Source of the DNA: G963663525 sp963663525
GTDB lineage: Bacteria; Myxococcota_A; SURF-8; G963663525
Assembly: GCA_963663525.2 (NCBI GenBank)
Contig: CAXXHC010000001.1
Span: 1,116,001-1,180,000 of the forward strand
Direction: 5' to 3'
Length of the DNA: 64,000 nt
Shown here: positions 32,001 to 40,284 of the stretch, piece by piece
Layout of the letters: every line of letters starts with the position of its first letter
Numbering within the stretch: the first letter of the stretch is position 1
Made by a program: the position numbers and the translations under genes
The notes under the pieces: generated by a model
Database searches by the model: none
Told to the model about the DNA's origin: nothing
Seen by the model: the letters and a program-made list of their open reading frames with translations, nothing else

Positions 32001-32111
32001 GTAATCCAGTTTGATGCCTTGGTCGAAAGCCATTGTAAGGAGTTCAACGTTCGGGAAAGCGGAGTGAACCCTTTCAACCACGATTTCAACGGTATTCTTG
32101 TTTTCCGTCAT
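29025..32111 (-). CDS. Large unknown protein with zincin-like HEACH metallopeptidase motif
   Basis: 1028 residues from the ATG preceded by AGGATTGCC. No family recognised. Near residue 669 is SYLMVAHEACHQIAHMIDLY, an HExxH zinc motif in a hydrophobic helix. About 85 residues later FEFLSDILASITAGPAYLK resembles the third-ligand helix (E/D-x-x-x-D-x-x-A) of gluzincins. A WDFFMVVRTADVFGLLETIA segment near 360 might be a small alpha/beta domain. No signal peptide or membrane segment, so probably cytoplasmic. It is divergent from an unknown gene with a palindrome between them, and its 3' end lies three bases from the IS3-type element. Confidence 0.75.
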   Translation of the reverse strand: MTENKNTVEIVVERVHSAFPNVELLTMAFDQGIKLDYPGTILQKANQWIRTHLCEEYCSKQLEMYSSKRRNDKIACPYIHEAAEKKSRLGTSTNYSLCFGTRDMATVLPLCHSLSSSIYRTSLINQENVTSLLGYPASRIDLSKSCRNYHPDEKLSESPRFVAYTFFHRPIRRNMLTQASSDENSDKTTKNKAEKLQVTIQSICREHMRYKSLESRLNTKIPLHPELFLTFSTAFPYMLKSEHATLEQLIGFLLRVDDEIDHVNQISTVLAWFDPQHMALQTDSETPPPPKNETIPALEAKAATQRYNFRLLVKCRGTLITTSEDLKKLFEKKQIEVRNILPATEEKGETWWLPRPYFWDFFMVVRTADVFGLLETIAKIREREDVSAVATMPLLSPNPDMPEEDLRKLKEYKSSKKEEHLKYLHSQFQDLASVYNEIRKRNWTNFDRHWKNFVPHVFKHMQETTRQTGVELFFNQQWINLFQELNWVIGCIAQLREAWHHQVYLRGLDGNRKSPPTTFDLMEKRLKCWLTDTLDSSEHPGIEHYRNGIRLVQRSEKALRNITAELNEKTEGLQAVRSSDNLVRIGETTGVIDMVVESIGRLFRHYCSRPNTESTLAWAETPKRLEWNGIVCSSTGDDFSLNTEWRLLYLPAGSKFIGLEYASYLMVAHEACHQIAHMIDLYEEFYKQDTFDPLQEENHGERKILKEIRTDFDENVWNDLCEACNRTEEETLGNRRLECSNKVLRSKRICLDRFEFLSDILASITAGPAYLKCLIANAFEESDSIQRVFNRKRMRLGSIHPPLWLRTLILYTTYLKLGWIERDCFDCDSSIQHYWNNIFSHEPPFVPGKRSQSLETYLAPLLSDIEQRDFESASMKLGSYIRALGRESSYRKYIWPEHFILLTLFHENGLDWLKKLVCWCSINGNRFLFFPLSKNHDWENYSLTVRAVNDYCCDLSERMLKNSEIILNAPLKYIAAVGVSFGLEYQMPYVNQFRILHSLYYSDDKEGYELLSKHMQDYFTKDRERIAR

Positions 32112-32233
32112 GGCAATCCTCATTCCAGCATCATGTCGGTGATCGATTCAAGGCAATGTCCGAAGACGGAATTCATCCAAATACTTTGACTTTAATCTGA
32201 TCAGCCCCGAATATTTGAAAGAAGATATTTACA

Positions 32234-32264
32234 AATAGAGATTTTTAACATATAAATCTCTATT
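32234..32264. promoter_or_regulatory. Perfect palindrome in the divergent promoter region
   Basis: AATAGAGATTT and AAATCTCTATT are perfect 11-bp inverted repeats separated by nine AT-rich bases. They lie 27 bases before the plus-strand gene and about 120 before the minus-strand zincin gene. The lack of a T-run after the stem and the position favour an operator over a terminator. Confidence 0.5.
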
Positions 32265-32291
32265 CAAATCCATATCCCAGGGAATACCAAA

Positions 32292-32903
32292 ATGGATCAT
32301 AGTGAATCTGAATTCATCAATATTGTGTCCAGACTGCTGGCCGAAATGGAGCGGTTCGACAAATCTCGGATTCATGGAGAAGTTCATGTCGTAAACTATC
32401 GTAGAGACTGTTTTCGCGAAAAGCTTGAAACGATTTTTCATGAGATCCGTGAAGAAGCTAAGGAACAGGCTATCGAAAAAAACCTCCCATATTTCAGAGC
32501 CGAGATGTTTATTCCTGTCTGGCGCAAAAAAGACCGCCATTTCGAAAAATCTTTTGAAATCATGGTCAGACGTCTCGGCGTCATTGCCGGGTTCATCAGG
32601 CTCGACGAACAGGCCGAACCAAAGTCAACGGCACGTTTATGCGGCAATACCATGCTCAAGTCCACCTGTACCCAATCCGTCACGCTTCTCCACGATATTC
32701 AAACGAATGATGAAGAAATCGAGATCAACGTTCAACTGTTTCCGATATCGGAACACTTATCCGACTCGATCACACGTGCCGGAAATACTTATCTCAATCT
32801 TTTCGGTCGTGATCCTTTTATCGGGTTTCATGAGAAGATTCAGGGCTCCCTCGATTTCGATAGAATCGATCTCAGCTTTATTAACCCGGCAGCTATAAAT
32901 TAG
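32292..32903 (+). CDS. Unknown protein, 3' end formed by a MITE
   Basis: 203 residues, no recognised family. FINIVSRLLAEMERFDKSRI and ETIFHEIREEAKEQAIEKNL are helical; FEIMVRRLGVIAGFIRLDE and EEIEINVQLFPISEHLSDSI look alpha/beta. The last codons (INPAAIN) are encoded by the left inverted repeat of the MITE at 32878, so the natural C-terminus was probably lost or changed. It is divergently arranged with the zincin gene and may be a functional partner. Confidence 0.6.
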   Translation: MDHSESEFINIVSRLLAEMERFDKSRIHGEVHVVNYRRDCFREKLETIFHEIREEAKEQAIEKNLPYFRAEMFIPVWRKKDRHFEKSFEIMVRRLGVIAGFIRLDEQAEPKSTARLCGNTMLKSTCTQSVTLLHDIQTNDEEIEINVQLFPISEHLSDSITRAGNTYLNLFGRDPFIGFHEKIQGSLDFDRIDLSFINPAAIN

Positions 32904-33010
32904 GACTATTGCTTGTCGCCCCCCGCGAAGGCGGGGAGCAGGCACTTGAAAATATTCAGGATTTTCGCATGCACGGGAATGACGATCTGATTGGTTCGCC
33001 GGGTTAATAA
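32878..33010. repeat. MITE or REP-like element with 13-bp inverted repeats
   Basis: TTATTAACCCGGC (32878-32890) and GCCGGGTTAATAA (32998-33010) are exact inverted repeats. The interior has a CCCCGCGAAGGCGGGG hairpin and a half-matching ACGGGAATGACGAT segment, the look of palindromic intergenic repeats that are frequent in many proteobacterial genomes. No gene inside. Confidence 0.65.
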
Positions 33011-33062
33011 TCCTGAAAGAGTCGATTTCAGCACGAAATTGCTTCATTGACGCCGCACTCGA

Positions 33063-33695
33063 TCAATCCCATCCGTATCCATCATCATCATCGTCGTCAG
33101 GCCGATTTTTCGTCCCTGTATTCGCGGACATTGGTGGTTGGCCTTTGTATAAATATCCAGGGCTTTGCGTATACAGAGAAGGATCTTTCTTCTCCTGAAC
33201 GGCGGCATGATCCGAATCCTTCTCCTGGATCGTCACAGCCTTTTCATTTTTGGTGTCCGGATTTTTATCGAAGATGATGTTGAATTGGGTGGGCAGTTCG
33301 AGAGCACGGGCCGTTCGAACCAAAATTTCCAGCGAAGCTCCCTTATAGCCCACTCGTTCTTTTTGAGCTGGAGTCGAATTTCCGACTCCCAGTTTTTTCG
33401 CCAACTCGGACTGGGTGATATTTTTCTCATAGCGGGCCAGGACGAGGCCGGGGCCGAGGTCTTCGGCGTAAATCGGGATTGAATAACCGCTGTCGATCCA
33501 CTTCCGCAGCCGCTCGTAAAGCTTGATTGCATCATTGACACGTTTGTATTCGCTTTCGAAGGGCTGCATGATCTTTTCCAGTTCGCTGCCGGACTTACCG
33601 GCGTCCTGGAAGGTTATACGGAGCATGTCGTTCCGTTCTTTCAACTTCGTGCAGGTCACTTTTTCATATGCATACCGGGCCGGGCTTGTGATCAT
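33063..33695 (-). CDS. XRE-family helix-turn-helix protein with acidic tail
   Basis: 210 residues. 70-100: ERLRKWIDSGYSIPIYAEDL. 105-155: helix-turn-helix ARYEKNITQSELAKKLGVGN with GASLEILVRTARALELP, of the XRE type used by chromosomal antitoxins and regulators. The last 60 residues are polar and end in a run of six Asp and GYGWD. It may regulate the neighbouring divergent genes, but there is no toxin-like gene beside it. Confidence 0.72.
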   Translation of the reverse strand: MITSPARYAYEKVTCTKLKERNDMLRITFQDAGKSGSELEKIMQPFESEYKRVNDAIKLYERLRKWIDSGYSIPIYAEDLGPGLVLARYEKNITQSELAKKLGVGNSTPAQKERVGYKGASLEILVRTARALELPTQFNIIFDKNPDTKNEKAVTIQEKDSDHAAVQEKKDPSLYTQSPGYLYKGQPPMSANTGTKNRPDDDDDDGYGWD

Positions 33696-33990
33696 AGGTT
33701 TGGCTTCTCCCTGCCAATTGCATTATTGGCATTATATCAAAACAAGGGACCTTTAGCAAAAAGAAACCCTTGCAGATAGTCGCAAATCAAATTCCCATGG
33801 GTGAAAGTTGCCCTTTTTAGAATTCTATCGGTCGTAAACTTGCGGACTGGATGATGTTTCCGAAATGAATTCTTGTGCTTAGTCGGTCACTTGGTTTCAG
33901 ATCGAAAGCGGTAATACCAAACAATGAGCAAAAAGTCAATTTTATTTTGTTTTGTGAATTCCGCTTGATCTTTCAATGGGTTACGCAACT

Positions 33991-35595
33991 TCAAGGGGTT
34001 GCGCAATCACCCAACCCGGTATTATCGATGCGACATATGGAGGGAGGAGAACATATCTTGAATGGGATGCGATGGCCGTTACTCTTGCAGAAATACACGG
34101 CCTGCAGGTTGTCGGAGCAGAAAAATTCATTCGGTGAGTCGCAGGTGTCGGAGGAGTCGCTCTCGTCCTCCGAGGCATCGTTTTCCCTATCGGCGATCTC
34201 CGAATCGTCGTCGAACTCGGCCGCATCGAAGTCGATGTCCGTGTCGATGTCGCCATCCGATAGGCAGCCAGGATCCTGGGAAGAGCAGGTGCAGACACCA
34301 TCCTGACAGCTACCGCTCGTGCAACCGCAGTAGTACAGAAAATCGGGTTCCACTTGAATGCGTTCTTCGTGATAGACGATGTTCGTATCGCCGGTGTTCG
34401 TCATGGAGCCGCATTCTTCTTCCGCGTGTAAACAGGGATCGAAAATGATCGGTTTGCACGGCATGAGCGGTTTTCCGGTGATGGGAAGATTTCCAAGCTC
34501 TTCGACAAGAACTCCATCTTCGCCATCAAGCTGAATTCGAATGGAAAGCAGAGGATTTCCTCCCTGATACCCGGTGCAATAAGCGAGAAGCCGATCGCCT
34601 GCGATCCCTGAAAAGAGCAGAGGCGTACCCGAATCGACGGTATCCTGAAATCGGCTCAGATTTTCGACAAGAAAGAAACGCTCGTTTTCTCCGTTCGGGA
34701 AAAGCGTGTTCAAATCGTATCTCTGTTGCGCGCTTCTATAACGGGCAAAAACGGCAAAGCGCACTCCGGCGCTTTCGGCGCTCTCGACGTGTTTCCGGAT
34801 ATCGGTCATATCGTATAACCCCGTGATGCCTTCCGAATCCGAAAGCGCCACGACACTCGTGTAAAATCTCAGACCGTGATGGTTTTCGACGGCTTCTTCC
34901 ATAGCGGTGGCGGCCCAGTCGATGGCGCCGTACATTTCACACCCAGGGTATTCGGGAGGATCTTGAAGCGCCAGTTCATTCAGCGCATCCCCGACGAGAT
35001 CTCTGTCATGCGTGTACCCGGCAAAGAGATCATATCGGCCCATCGCGTCGAAAACGGTCACTTTGACTTCTCCGCCATATTGTCCAATAACTATTTCGAC
35101 CAGGCTCCGGGCCGCTTCCATCAAGGCGTTTCTGGTTCCCTCGACGGCCATCGCCGAGATGCTGCCGTCGATGAGCAGATGCAGACGGACGAGGTTCAAC
35201 CGTCTGGGCACAAGGTCGAGCTGACCTTCGTGAACGGTCACTTCACGACCGTTTTCGAAGAGCGTAATCATCTCCTTGTCGACTTCCACGGGCTGGCCGT
35301 TTTTCGACAGATTGAACCACAACCTTACCATGTTGTATTTAGGCTCGATTTGCATCCAGTACCACTCGAAATCTACATTTCCGTCGGGATCTTGGCCTTC
35401 GGCAGACGAATCCTCTTCGTCTGCGTCCGCGTCATCGCCTTGCGACGCGATTTCGCTCCGTCCTTCCTCAAAGCGACGGTCTTCGTCGTAGTCGCCCGAT
35501 TCTCCATCGTAGTCATAGGACTGGATCGGCTCTTCTACACAGCAGCAAAAGGCCAACAAAACGAAAAAGCAGCATGCAGTCGTTTGGGTAGACAT
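33991..35595 (-). CDS. Secreted VWA-domain lipoprotein with Cys-rich and acidic regions
   Basis: 534 residues. Signal peptide MSTQTTACCFFVLLAFCCC with several lipobox-position Cys, then a D/E-rich linker to about residue 72. VWA-like domain about 135-330: LVRLHLLIDGSISAMAVEG gives the MIDAS Asp-x-Ser-x-Ser. A Cys-rich segment (CGCTSGSCQDGVCTCSSQDP) and a second D/E-rich spacer precede a small Cys domain (NEFFCSDNLQAVYFCKSNGH). It probably sits on the outer membrane surface for adhesion or ion-dependent binding. Confidence 0.8.
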   Translation of the reverse strand: MSTQTTACCFFVLLAFCCCVEEPIQSYDYDGESGDYDEDRRFEEGRSEIASQGDDADADEEDSSAEGQDPDGNVDFEWYWMQIEPKYNMVRLWFNLSKNGQPVEVDKEMITLFENGREVTVHEGQLDLVPRRLNLVRLHLLIDGSISAMAVEGTRNALMEAARSLVEIVIGQYGGEVKVTVFDAMGRYDLFAGYTHDRDLVGDALNELALQDPPEYPGCEMYGAIDWAATAMEEAVENHHGLRFYTSVVALSDSEGITGLYDMTDIRKHVESAESAGVRFAVFARYRSAQQRYDLNTLFPNGENERFFLVENLSRFQDTVDSGTPLLFSGIAGDRLLAYCTGYQGGNPLLSIRIQLDGEDGVLVEELGNLPITGKPLMPCKPIIFDPCLHAEEECGSMTNTGDTNIVYHEERIQVEPDFLYYCGCTSGSCQDGVCTCSSQDPGCLSDGDIDTDIDFDAAEFDDDSEIADRENDASEDESDSSDTCDSPNEFFCSDNLQAVYFCKSNGHRIPFKICSPPSICRIDNTGLGDCATP

Positions 35596-35616
35596 GGCTT
35601 TCTCCTTATCGTAAAA

Positions 35617-35641
35617 AGCCGGATCCTTGAGGATCCGGCTT
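35617..35641 (-). terminator. Rho-independent terminator
   Basis: On the minus strand GCCGGATCC-TCAA-GGATCCGGC is followed by TTTTT. It lies 25 bases after the stop of the lipoprotein gene at 35666-37099 and before the start of the VWA lipoprotein gene, so the two are transcribed separately. Confidence 0.85.
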
Positions 35642-35665
35642 CCTTGGATCGGAATTGGCGTCCGA

Positions 35666-37099
35666 TTATTCCTGCGTTATATTGATGGTTAGCGCTTCCA
35701 CTCCGGATTCGTCGGAAGGAGTATCCGGCCAGTCGTCGAAAATGACGATCAAGCCGGTGAGAACGCCTTCCGGTTGGCTGGCATTGGTCGGGCAGGTGTA
35801 GCTGTACTCGATATGGTTTTCATTGCCGTCGGAGTCTGTGTCGATCAGGTCCGAGATCGCCTCGCCCTCGGTTCCGATATGGGGTCGGAATCCGATGTCG
35901 CGGCTCGAATGGATATCCCAGGTTATGACCGAACCTTCATTCGCGCACAGGGCGGTGATGTATCGCATGTTGCGGGTGCGGTCCTCCTCACGGGAAATGG
36001 AGCAGGCGAAGTTGTAGCCGCCGTCGGCATCGAATTGCGTGATGCTCGGATTGCTCGTATCGCCGCTGAGATTGTCGCAACCGGTCTCGTTCTTGTAGAT
36101 GAGTTGATAGGTTTGCATATCCATGTCGAGTTTGCAGGGGATGACGTCTTCCGGCGGCGCCATGCTGGAGAAGTTTTCGGAAGTGCCCAGGCCGCAGATC
36201 ACGCGGTACTCGTACTCGCCGCTGATCGGGCCGATACCACCGATTTCGGCGTTTCCATTCGTATCGGACCAAACGGTGGCGGACAGAGCATCGGTTACAC
36301 CGACCGGGATGCGGCTATCTTCGATCTCGGATCCATCGCGCAAAAAGAGTTTCGTATTCACCCTGCGCGCCGCAGCCTTGACGATCTCAAACCTACCAAT
36401 GGACCACCGGTCGATCGTATCGTCGATATCGATGGTTTCCGTGGTCGTGTCGATGGCACCGATCTCGTCGATGAGGTCAGCAATATTTTCCTCGAGATCG
36501 ATCCAGGTCGAACGATCCAGATTCGGATAACGCTCTTTGAGCATGATACCCAAGCACCCGAAAATCGCCCGTTCGTCCGACGCGATGATCATTTCGTGCT
36601 CACAGTTCATTCCATTTTCGTCGCAGACCTTTTTCCCCGTGCCACCGAGGTAGATTGCGGGAGATCCGGTTTCCGGATCGTTGACGGTCGAGCAGGCCAC
36701 CGTACTGCGGTTTGCCGGCACCTCGATGTCGGAGGAAATTTCGATGCCGTCCCCGGAGGAAAAGCCCTCTATGGTCTCAAGGCGTATATCCTGGCCTATT
36801 ATCATGATCTTGATGCTGATTGACCGGGGAATCGGGATCGTCATCATCTTCCAAAGGTAGTCGCTCAGGTGCGTGGCTTGGTTGATTCGGGTGACCAAGT
36901 TCCATTTTTGCAAAATTTTCGTCAGAAAATTGTCTTCGTTGGTGATGGTGGCCGAGATGGCCTGGCCGTCTTCTTCGAGTTGCTCCGTCGAACTCGGATC
37001 TTCTCCCGTGGTTGGTTCGCAGCCGACAGCAACCATGCAAACAAGCACGATGATCAAGACTGCCAGCAACTCCAAAAGGTTTTTTCCACTCTTTTTCAT
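35666..37099 (-). CDS. Lipoprotein of unknown function
   Basis: 477 residues from an ATG after AAGGAGGAGGAAGCGTC. Signal peptide and lipobox in ELLAVLIIVLVCMVAVGC (Cys27). The mature part is acidic, with scattered Cys (VACSTV, KKVCDENGMNCEH, YRVICGLG, IPCKLD) likely to form disulfides, and beta-rich segments such as SGEYEYRVICG. No domain recognised. A terminator follows. Probably an outer membrane-anchored envelope protein related in style to its neighbour. Confidence 0.75.
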   Translation of the reverse strand: MKKSGKNLLELLAVLIIVLVCMVAVGCEPTTGEDPSSTEQLEEDGQAISATITNEDNFLTKILQKWNLVTRINQATHLSDYLWKMMTIPIPRSISIKIMIIGQDIRLETIEGFSSGDGIEISSDIEVPANRSTVACSTVNDPETGSPAIYLGGTGKKVCDENGMNCEHEMIIASDERAIFGCLGIMLKERYPNLDRSTWIDLEENIADLIDEIGAIDTTTETIDIDDTIDRWSIGRFEIVKAAARRVNTKLFLRDGSEIEDSRIPVGVTDALSATVWSDTNGNAEIGGIGPISGEYEYRVICGLGTSENFSSMAPPEDVIPCKLDMDMQTYQLIYKNETGCDNLSGDTSNPSITQFDADGGYNFACSISREEDRTRNMRYITALCANEGSVITWDIHSSRDIGFRPHIGTEGEAISDLIDTDSDGNENHIEYSYTCPTNASQPEGVLTGLIVIFDDWPDTPSDESGVEALTINITQE

Positions 37100-37338
37100 G
37101 ACGCTTCCTCCTCCTTCTTTAAACACGTTTCCGCAAAAAGGCTTCGTAAAATGACTCTTTAAATCAACCACTTTGACCTCCTCTCTTGCTAGACATGATA
37201 GCCAGATCCCGATAGATTTTATCTATGACTCAATTATATAAAAATGTCAACACTTTTTAATCAAATATTTTAGCTTTAACAGAGGACTTGCGATGTGGCT
37301 ATTGTTGATATATTGTATTATCGTGTAATAACAGCGAC

Positions 37339-37599
37339 TTACAACGATGAACCCAACGAACGTTTTTTGAAAAAAATGGAGTCGTCGGGCGTTTTGAAGG
37401 TTTTGTTTCTGGAGAGGGACGAATTTGCGGATCGCAGGGCCACCGTTACACGATGATCGCGGGGGATCCCTGATGCGAAGAAAATACGTTTCGCCGTGTG
37501 ACGCTGCTTTCGATGACGCTCTTTGTCCTCCTCCAACCAGGTGTCGATCAACCCTTTCACAGGTTCGATCACAGGACAGACCACGGGCTTCGTGCGTCG
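37339..37599 (-). pseudogene. IS21 IstA fragment joined to IS66 TnpB
   Basis: In frame with TnpB but unrelated to it: RRTKPVVCPVIEPVKGLIDT followed by RHRKQRHTAKRIF is the IstA pattern of IS21 (the usual P-x-I-D-P-W-L...RKQRHTAKRIF region). After RIF the frame loses all similarity. The join makes a chimeric open frame of two unrelated transposon genes; both are dead. Confidence 0.65.
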
Positions 37600-37791
37600 A
37601 TAACCGGTACGATCCCAGTAGAGCGCCTTGAGATAGTTCCCGCGTCGATTGACGAAAACGAACAGATGCCCGGACAGCGGATCCTCACCCATGGCGTGCT
37701 TGATCAGACCCGTCAGGCCGTCGAACGATTTCCGCATGTCGCAAGGCGCACCGTACAGATAGACCCGGATGCCACCTTCGGGAAAAAACAT
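37600..37791 (-). pseudogene. IS66 TnpB, truncated
   Basis: 64 codons from MFFPEGGIRVYLYGAPCDMR through SFDGLTGLIKHAMGEDPLSG to KALYWDRTGY match the first half of IS66 TnpB; the usual C-terminal WYKRLERG block is missing and IstA-like codons follow. The start overlaps the TnpA stop, as in intact IS66 operons. Confidence 0.8.
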
Positions 37792-38111
37792 CAGCTGCGT
37801 CTCAGGGTCAGCGTCACGCCGTCTCCGAGATCCAGCACGACTTCGAAAAGCCTCGCGGGGTACGATTCAGTCTCGCCGCCACCTTCTCCCTCGCCAAGGC
37901 GGTCGACTTGGCCCATGTCGATGAACACGGGTGATTCGTTCGTGTTTTCCGCTGGAGAAGATTCTCCCGATAGACGGCTGCGCCAGCGGTAGAAATTCGA
38001 AATCCTGATCGATTCCCTGTCGCAGAATCGCCTCACGCTCAGACCGCTTTTCTCCTGTTCCCGAAGGATCGCTTCCCACTGCGACCTGCTGCGTCTCATC
38101 GGCTGCTTCAT
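37791..38111 (-). CDS. IS66 TnpA
   Basis: 106 residues: SQWEAILREQEKSGLSVRRF and CDRESIRISNFYRWRSRLSG give the TnpA helix-turn-helix, with FEVVLDLGDGVTLTLRR at the C-terminus. The gene itself is whole, but TnpB is truncated and TnpC is absent, so the element cannot move on its own. Confidence 0.82.
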   Translation of the reverse strand: MKQPMRRSRSQWEAILREQEKSGLSVRRFCDRESIRISNFYRWRSRLSGESSPAENTNESPVFIDMGQVDRLGEGEGGGETESYPARLFEVVLDLGDGVTLTLRRS

Positions 38112-38184
38112 GACCGCCTCCTAAAAATGCCACAAAGCACCAAGTTTATAGATTGTCAAAGATCAGATCTATAACGCCGGTCTC

Positions 38185-38503
38185 TTAATCGCGGACCGCC
38201 CGAGACAAGGTCTTAGGGTTACAGCTCCGGTTCTCTGCAAGAAATAAAGCGAGGTCAAGAAACCCCTCATTCTTCGCAGTGGCAAACCACTTTCCTTCAT
38301 CTCCAGGGCTATTCTCGATCAGGTCTTCGAGGATTTTTACCCTGTTCAGGTGTGGATATTTCTTGACCAGAGCCCGAAAAGTCGCCAGGTAAGTCGTCTT
38401 TTCGTTGGCCGCCTTCCCGTACTTTTGATACGCTTCGTCAACCCGCCCCGCCGCAAGAAGCACCTGTTCGCAGGTTTGGGCGATTTCCCAAGGTGGATCG
38501 TTG
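38185..38503 (-). pseudogene. C-terminal fragment of a conserved TPR/SWIM-associated protein
   Basis: The minus-strand frame is open from the IS3 copy B boundary: INDPPWEIAQTCEQVLLAAG, then RVDEAYQKYGKAANEKTTYL, LVKKYPHLNRVKILEDLIEN and GDEGKWFATAKNEGFLDLAL. I recall this block as the C-terminal repeat region of conserved helical proteins with SWIM-type zinc fingers. The 5' part is not found on the other side of the IS element, so it was deleted. Confidence 0.65.
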
Positions 38504-38604
38504 ATTGCTTATCGTCTGGGAAACTTGGACACGGAGTTAATGTGTAGATGGAGTTGATTCCGGCTCCCAAGATCCGGCAGAATGACCGGAGGAAGGAGCG
38601 AGTC

Positions 38605-38994
38605 ATGAGTGAGAATCCGAAAAAACGCCAAGCTTCGAAACAACCGAAAGCCGGTACCCGTGAGGATGGATCGGGCGAGGATTTCATCCGTAAGGTCCGA
38701 CGCAAAACCCGTCGCCGGTACACCGCCGAGGAAAAAATCCGCATCGTGATGGAAGGTCTGCGAGGCGAGTTGTCCGTGGTGGATCTGTGCCGCCGGGAAG
38801 GCCTTCATTCCAACGTCTATTACAAGTGGCTGAAGGACTTCATGGAGGCGGGCAAGGCCCGACTGTCGGGGGATACTCGCCGGGATGCCAGCAGGGATGA
38901 GGTGGACGGCCTCAAACGTGAGAATGCTCGGCTCAAAGAGCTGGTTGCAGAACTGGCGATCGAGAACCATGGTTTAAAAAAAATTGTGAGCTGA
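38605..38994 (+). CDS. IS3-type transposase, OrfA (copy B)
   Basis: 129 residues, same translation as OrfA of copy A: helix-turn-helix RRYTAEEKIRIVMEGLRGE and a C-terminal coiled coil. The start follows GGAGGAAGGAGCGAGTC. Confidence 0.88.
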   Translation: MSENPKKRQASKQPKAGTREDGSGEDFIRKVRRKTRRRYTAEEKIRIVMEGLRGELSVVDLCRREGLHSNVYYKWLKDFMEAGKARLSGDTRRDASRDEVDGLKRENARLKELVAELAIENHGLKKIVS

Positions 38995-39026
38995 AACTCT
39001 ACGAGAGGCAAGGAAAGGAGCATCTC

Positions 39027-40112
39027 ATGATGGAGCAGAAGCTTGCGATTTTGACCGAGGTGGAGAGGAGTCCCAACAAGAAGAAGTTACTGAAGTCCAT
39101 GGGAGTGTCCCGCTCGACGTACTACACTTGGAGAAAGCGGGTTCGCCGGGAGGGGAAGACCGGCCTGGAGCATAAAGGACGTGGGTCGCCGGGATGGAAC
39201 CGCCTGTTGGATTCGGAGCGGGAACACGTACTGGAGCAGGCACGAGCGTTTCCTCCGTTGAGCAGCCGGGAGTTGGCGGTTCGGATCACGGACAGCGGTC
39301 GGTTCTACATCAGCGAATCCAGCGTGTACCGAATCCTGAAGGCGGCGGGTCTGATCAAACCCCACATCGTCGAAAAGAAGGCTGCCAAAGAATATCATAC
39401 GAAGCCCAAACGGGTGAACGAGCAATGGCAGAGCGACATCACGTACATCAAGATCGTCGGCTGGGGTTTCTATTTCCTGATCTCGGTGCTGGACGACGTG
39501 TCCCGTTTCATCCTCGCCTGGCACTTGTCGCAAGACATGACGGGGGAGTCGATCTCGGACGTGGTGGAGGCGGCCCTGGCTTTCGCCGGAATCGAAGAAA
39601 ACGACAAGAAGCCGCGTTTCCTGTCCGACAACGGCTCCGGCTACGTGGGAGCGGCGCTCAACGACTACCTTGATTTCTGGGGCATCCGGCACATCTATGC
39701 CGCGCCGTATCATCCCCAGACCAACGGCAAGATCGAGCGATATCACCTGACGCTGAAGATCGACGGCAGTCTGTTGGTGTTCACGACACCGGACGAGTTC
39801 GTGCGTTTCATGGAAGTCTTCGTCGATTACTACAATCACGAACGTGTCCACGAAGCCCTGGGGAACGTGACCCCGGCAGACGTGTACTTCGGACGCCGGG
39901 AGACCATCCTGAAGGCCAGGGCAGAGCTGAAAGAGCGGTCCATAACCCGCCGCAAAGCCAAGAACCAGTCCGGTATCGACCTGAAGCTGCCGGTCGAACC
40001 GATTCGGAAAATGGCCGACGATCATCCCTACTGGAAGTATTTCGGGGTGTTGTCTCGGACGGAAAAAGCGGATCTGCTTGTCGGTAAAGGAGAAACAAGT
40101 TATGCTGATTGA
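39027..40112 (+). CDS. IS3-type transposase, OrfB (copy B)
   Basis: 361 residues, same translation as copy A, with the D, D, E catalytic set in QSDITYI, SDNGSGY and GKIERYH. An AAGGAG site precedes the start by seven bases. After the stop there is a GGAGCTTCATGCTCC hairpin near 40188-40202, conserved in all three copies. Confidence 0.9.
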   Translation: MMEQKLAILTEVERSPNKKKLLKSMGVSRSTYYTWRKRVRREGKTGLEHKGRGSPGWNRLLDSEREHVLEQARAFPPLSSRELAVRITDSGRFYISESSVYRILKAAGLIKPHIVEKKAAKEYHTKPKRVNEQWQSDITYIKIVGWGFYFLISVLDDVSRFILAWHLSQDMTGESISDVVEAALAFAGIEENDKKPRFLSDNGSGYVGAALNDYLDFWGIRHIYAAPYHPQTNGKIERYHLTLKIDGSLLVFTTPDEFVRFMEVFVDYYNHERVHEALGNVTPADVYFGRRETILKARAELKERSITRRKAKNQSGIDLKLPVEPIRKMADDHPYWKYFGVLSRTEKADLLVGKGETSYAD

Positions 40113-40284
40113 ACCTGCCTGGAGGATAGGGCAACGCTGGGGAGCGACCCGAGCGCCACGGTGGGTGAACGGCGGACAGGCGGAGCTTCATGCTCCGTCG
40201 TCCCTTTATCCCCTGTCCGTTGTTCCAAGAAAGCGATAAACCCAAAACAACGATGGAAACAAGTACTAAATTTACAAGCCGGGC

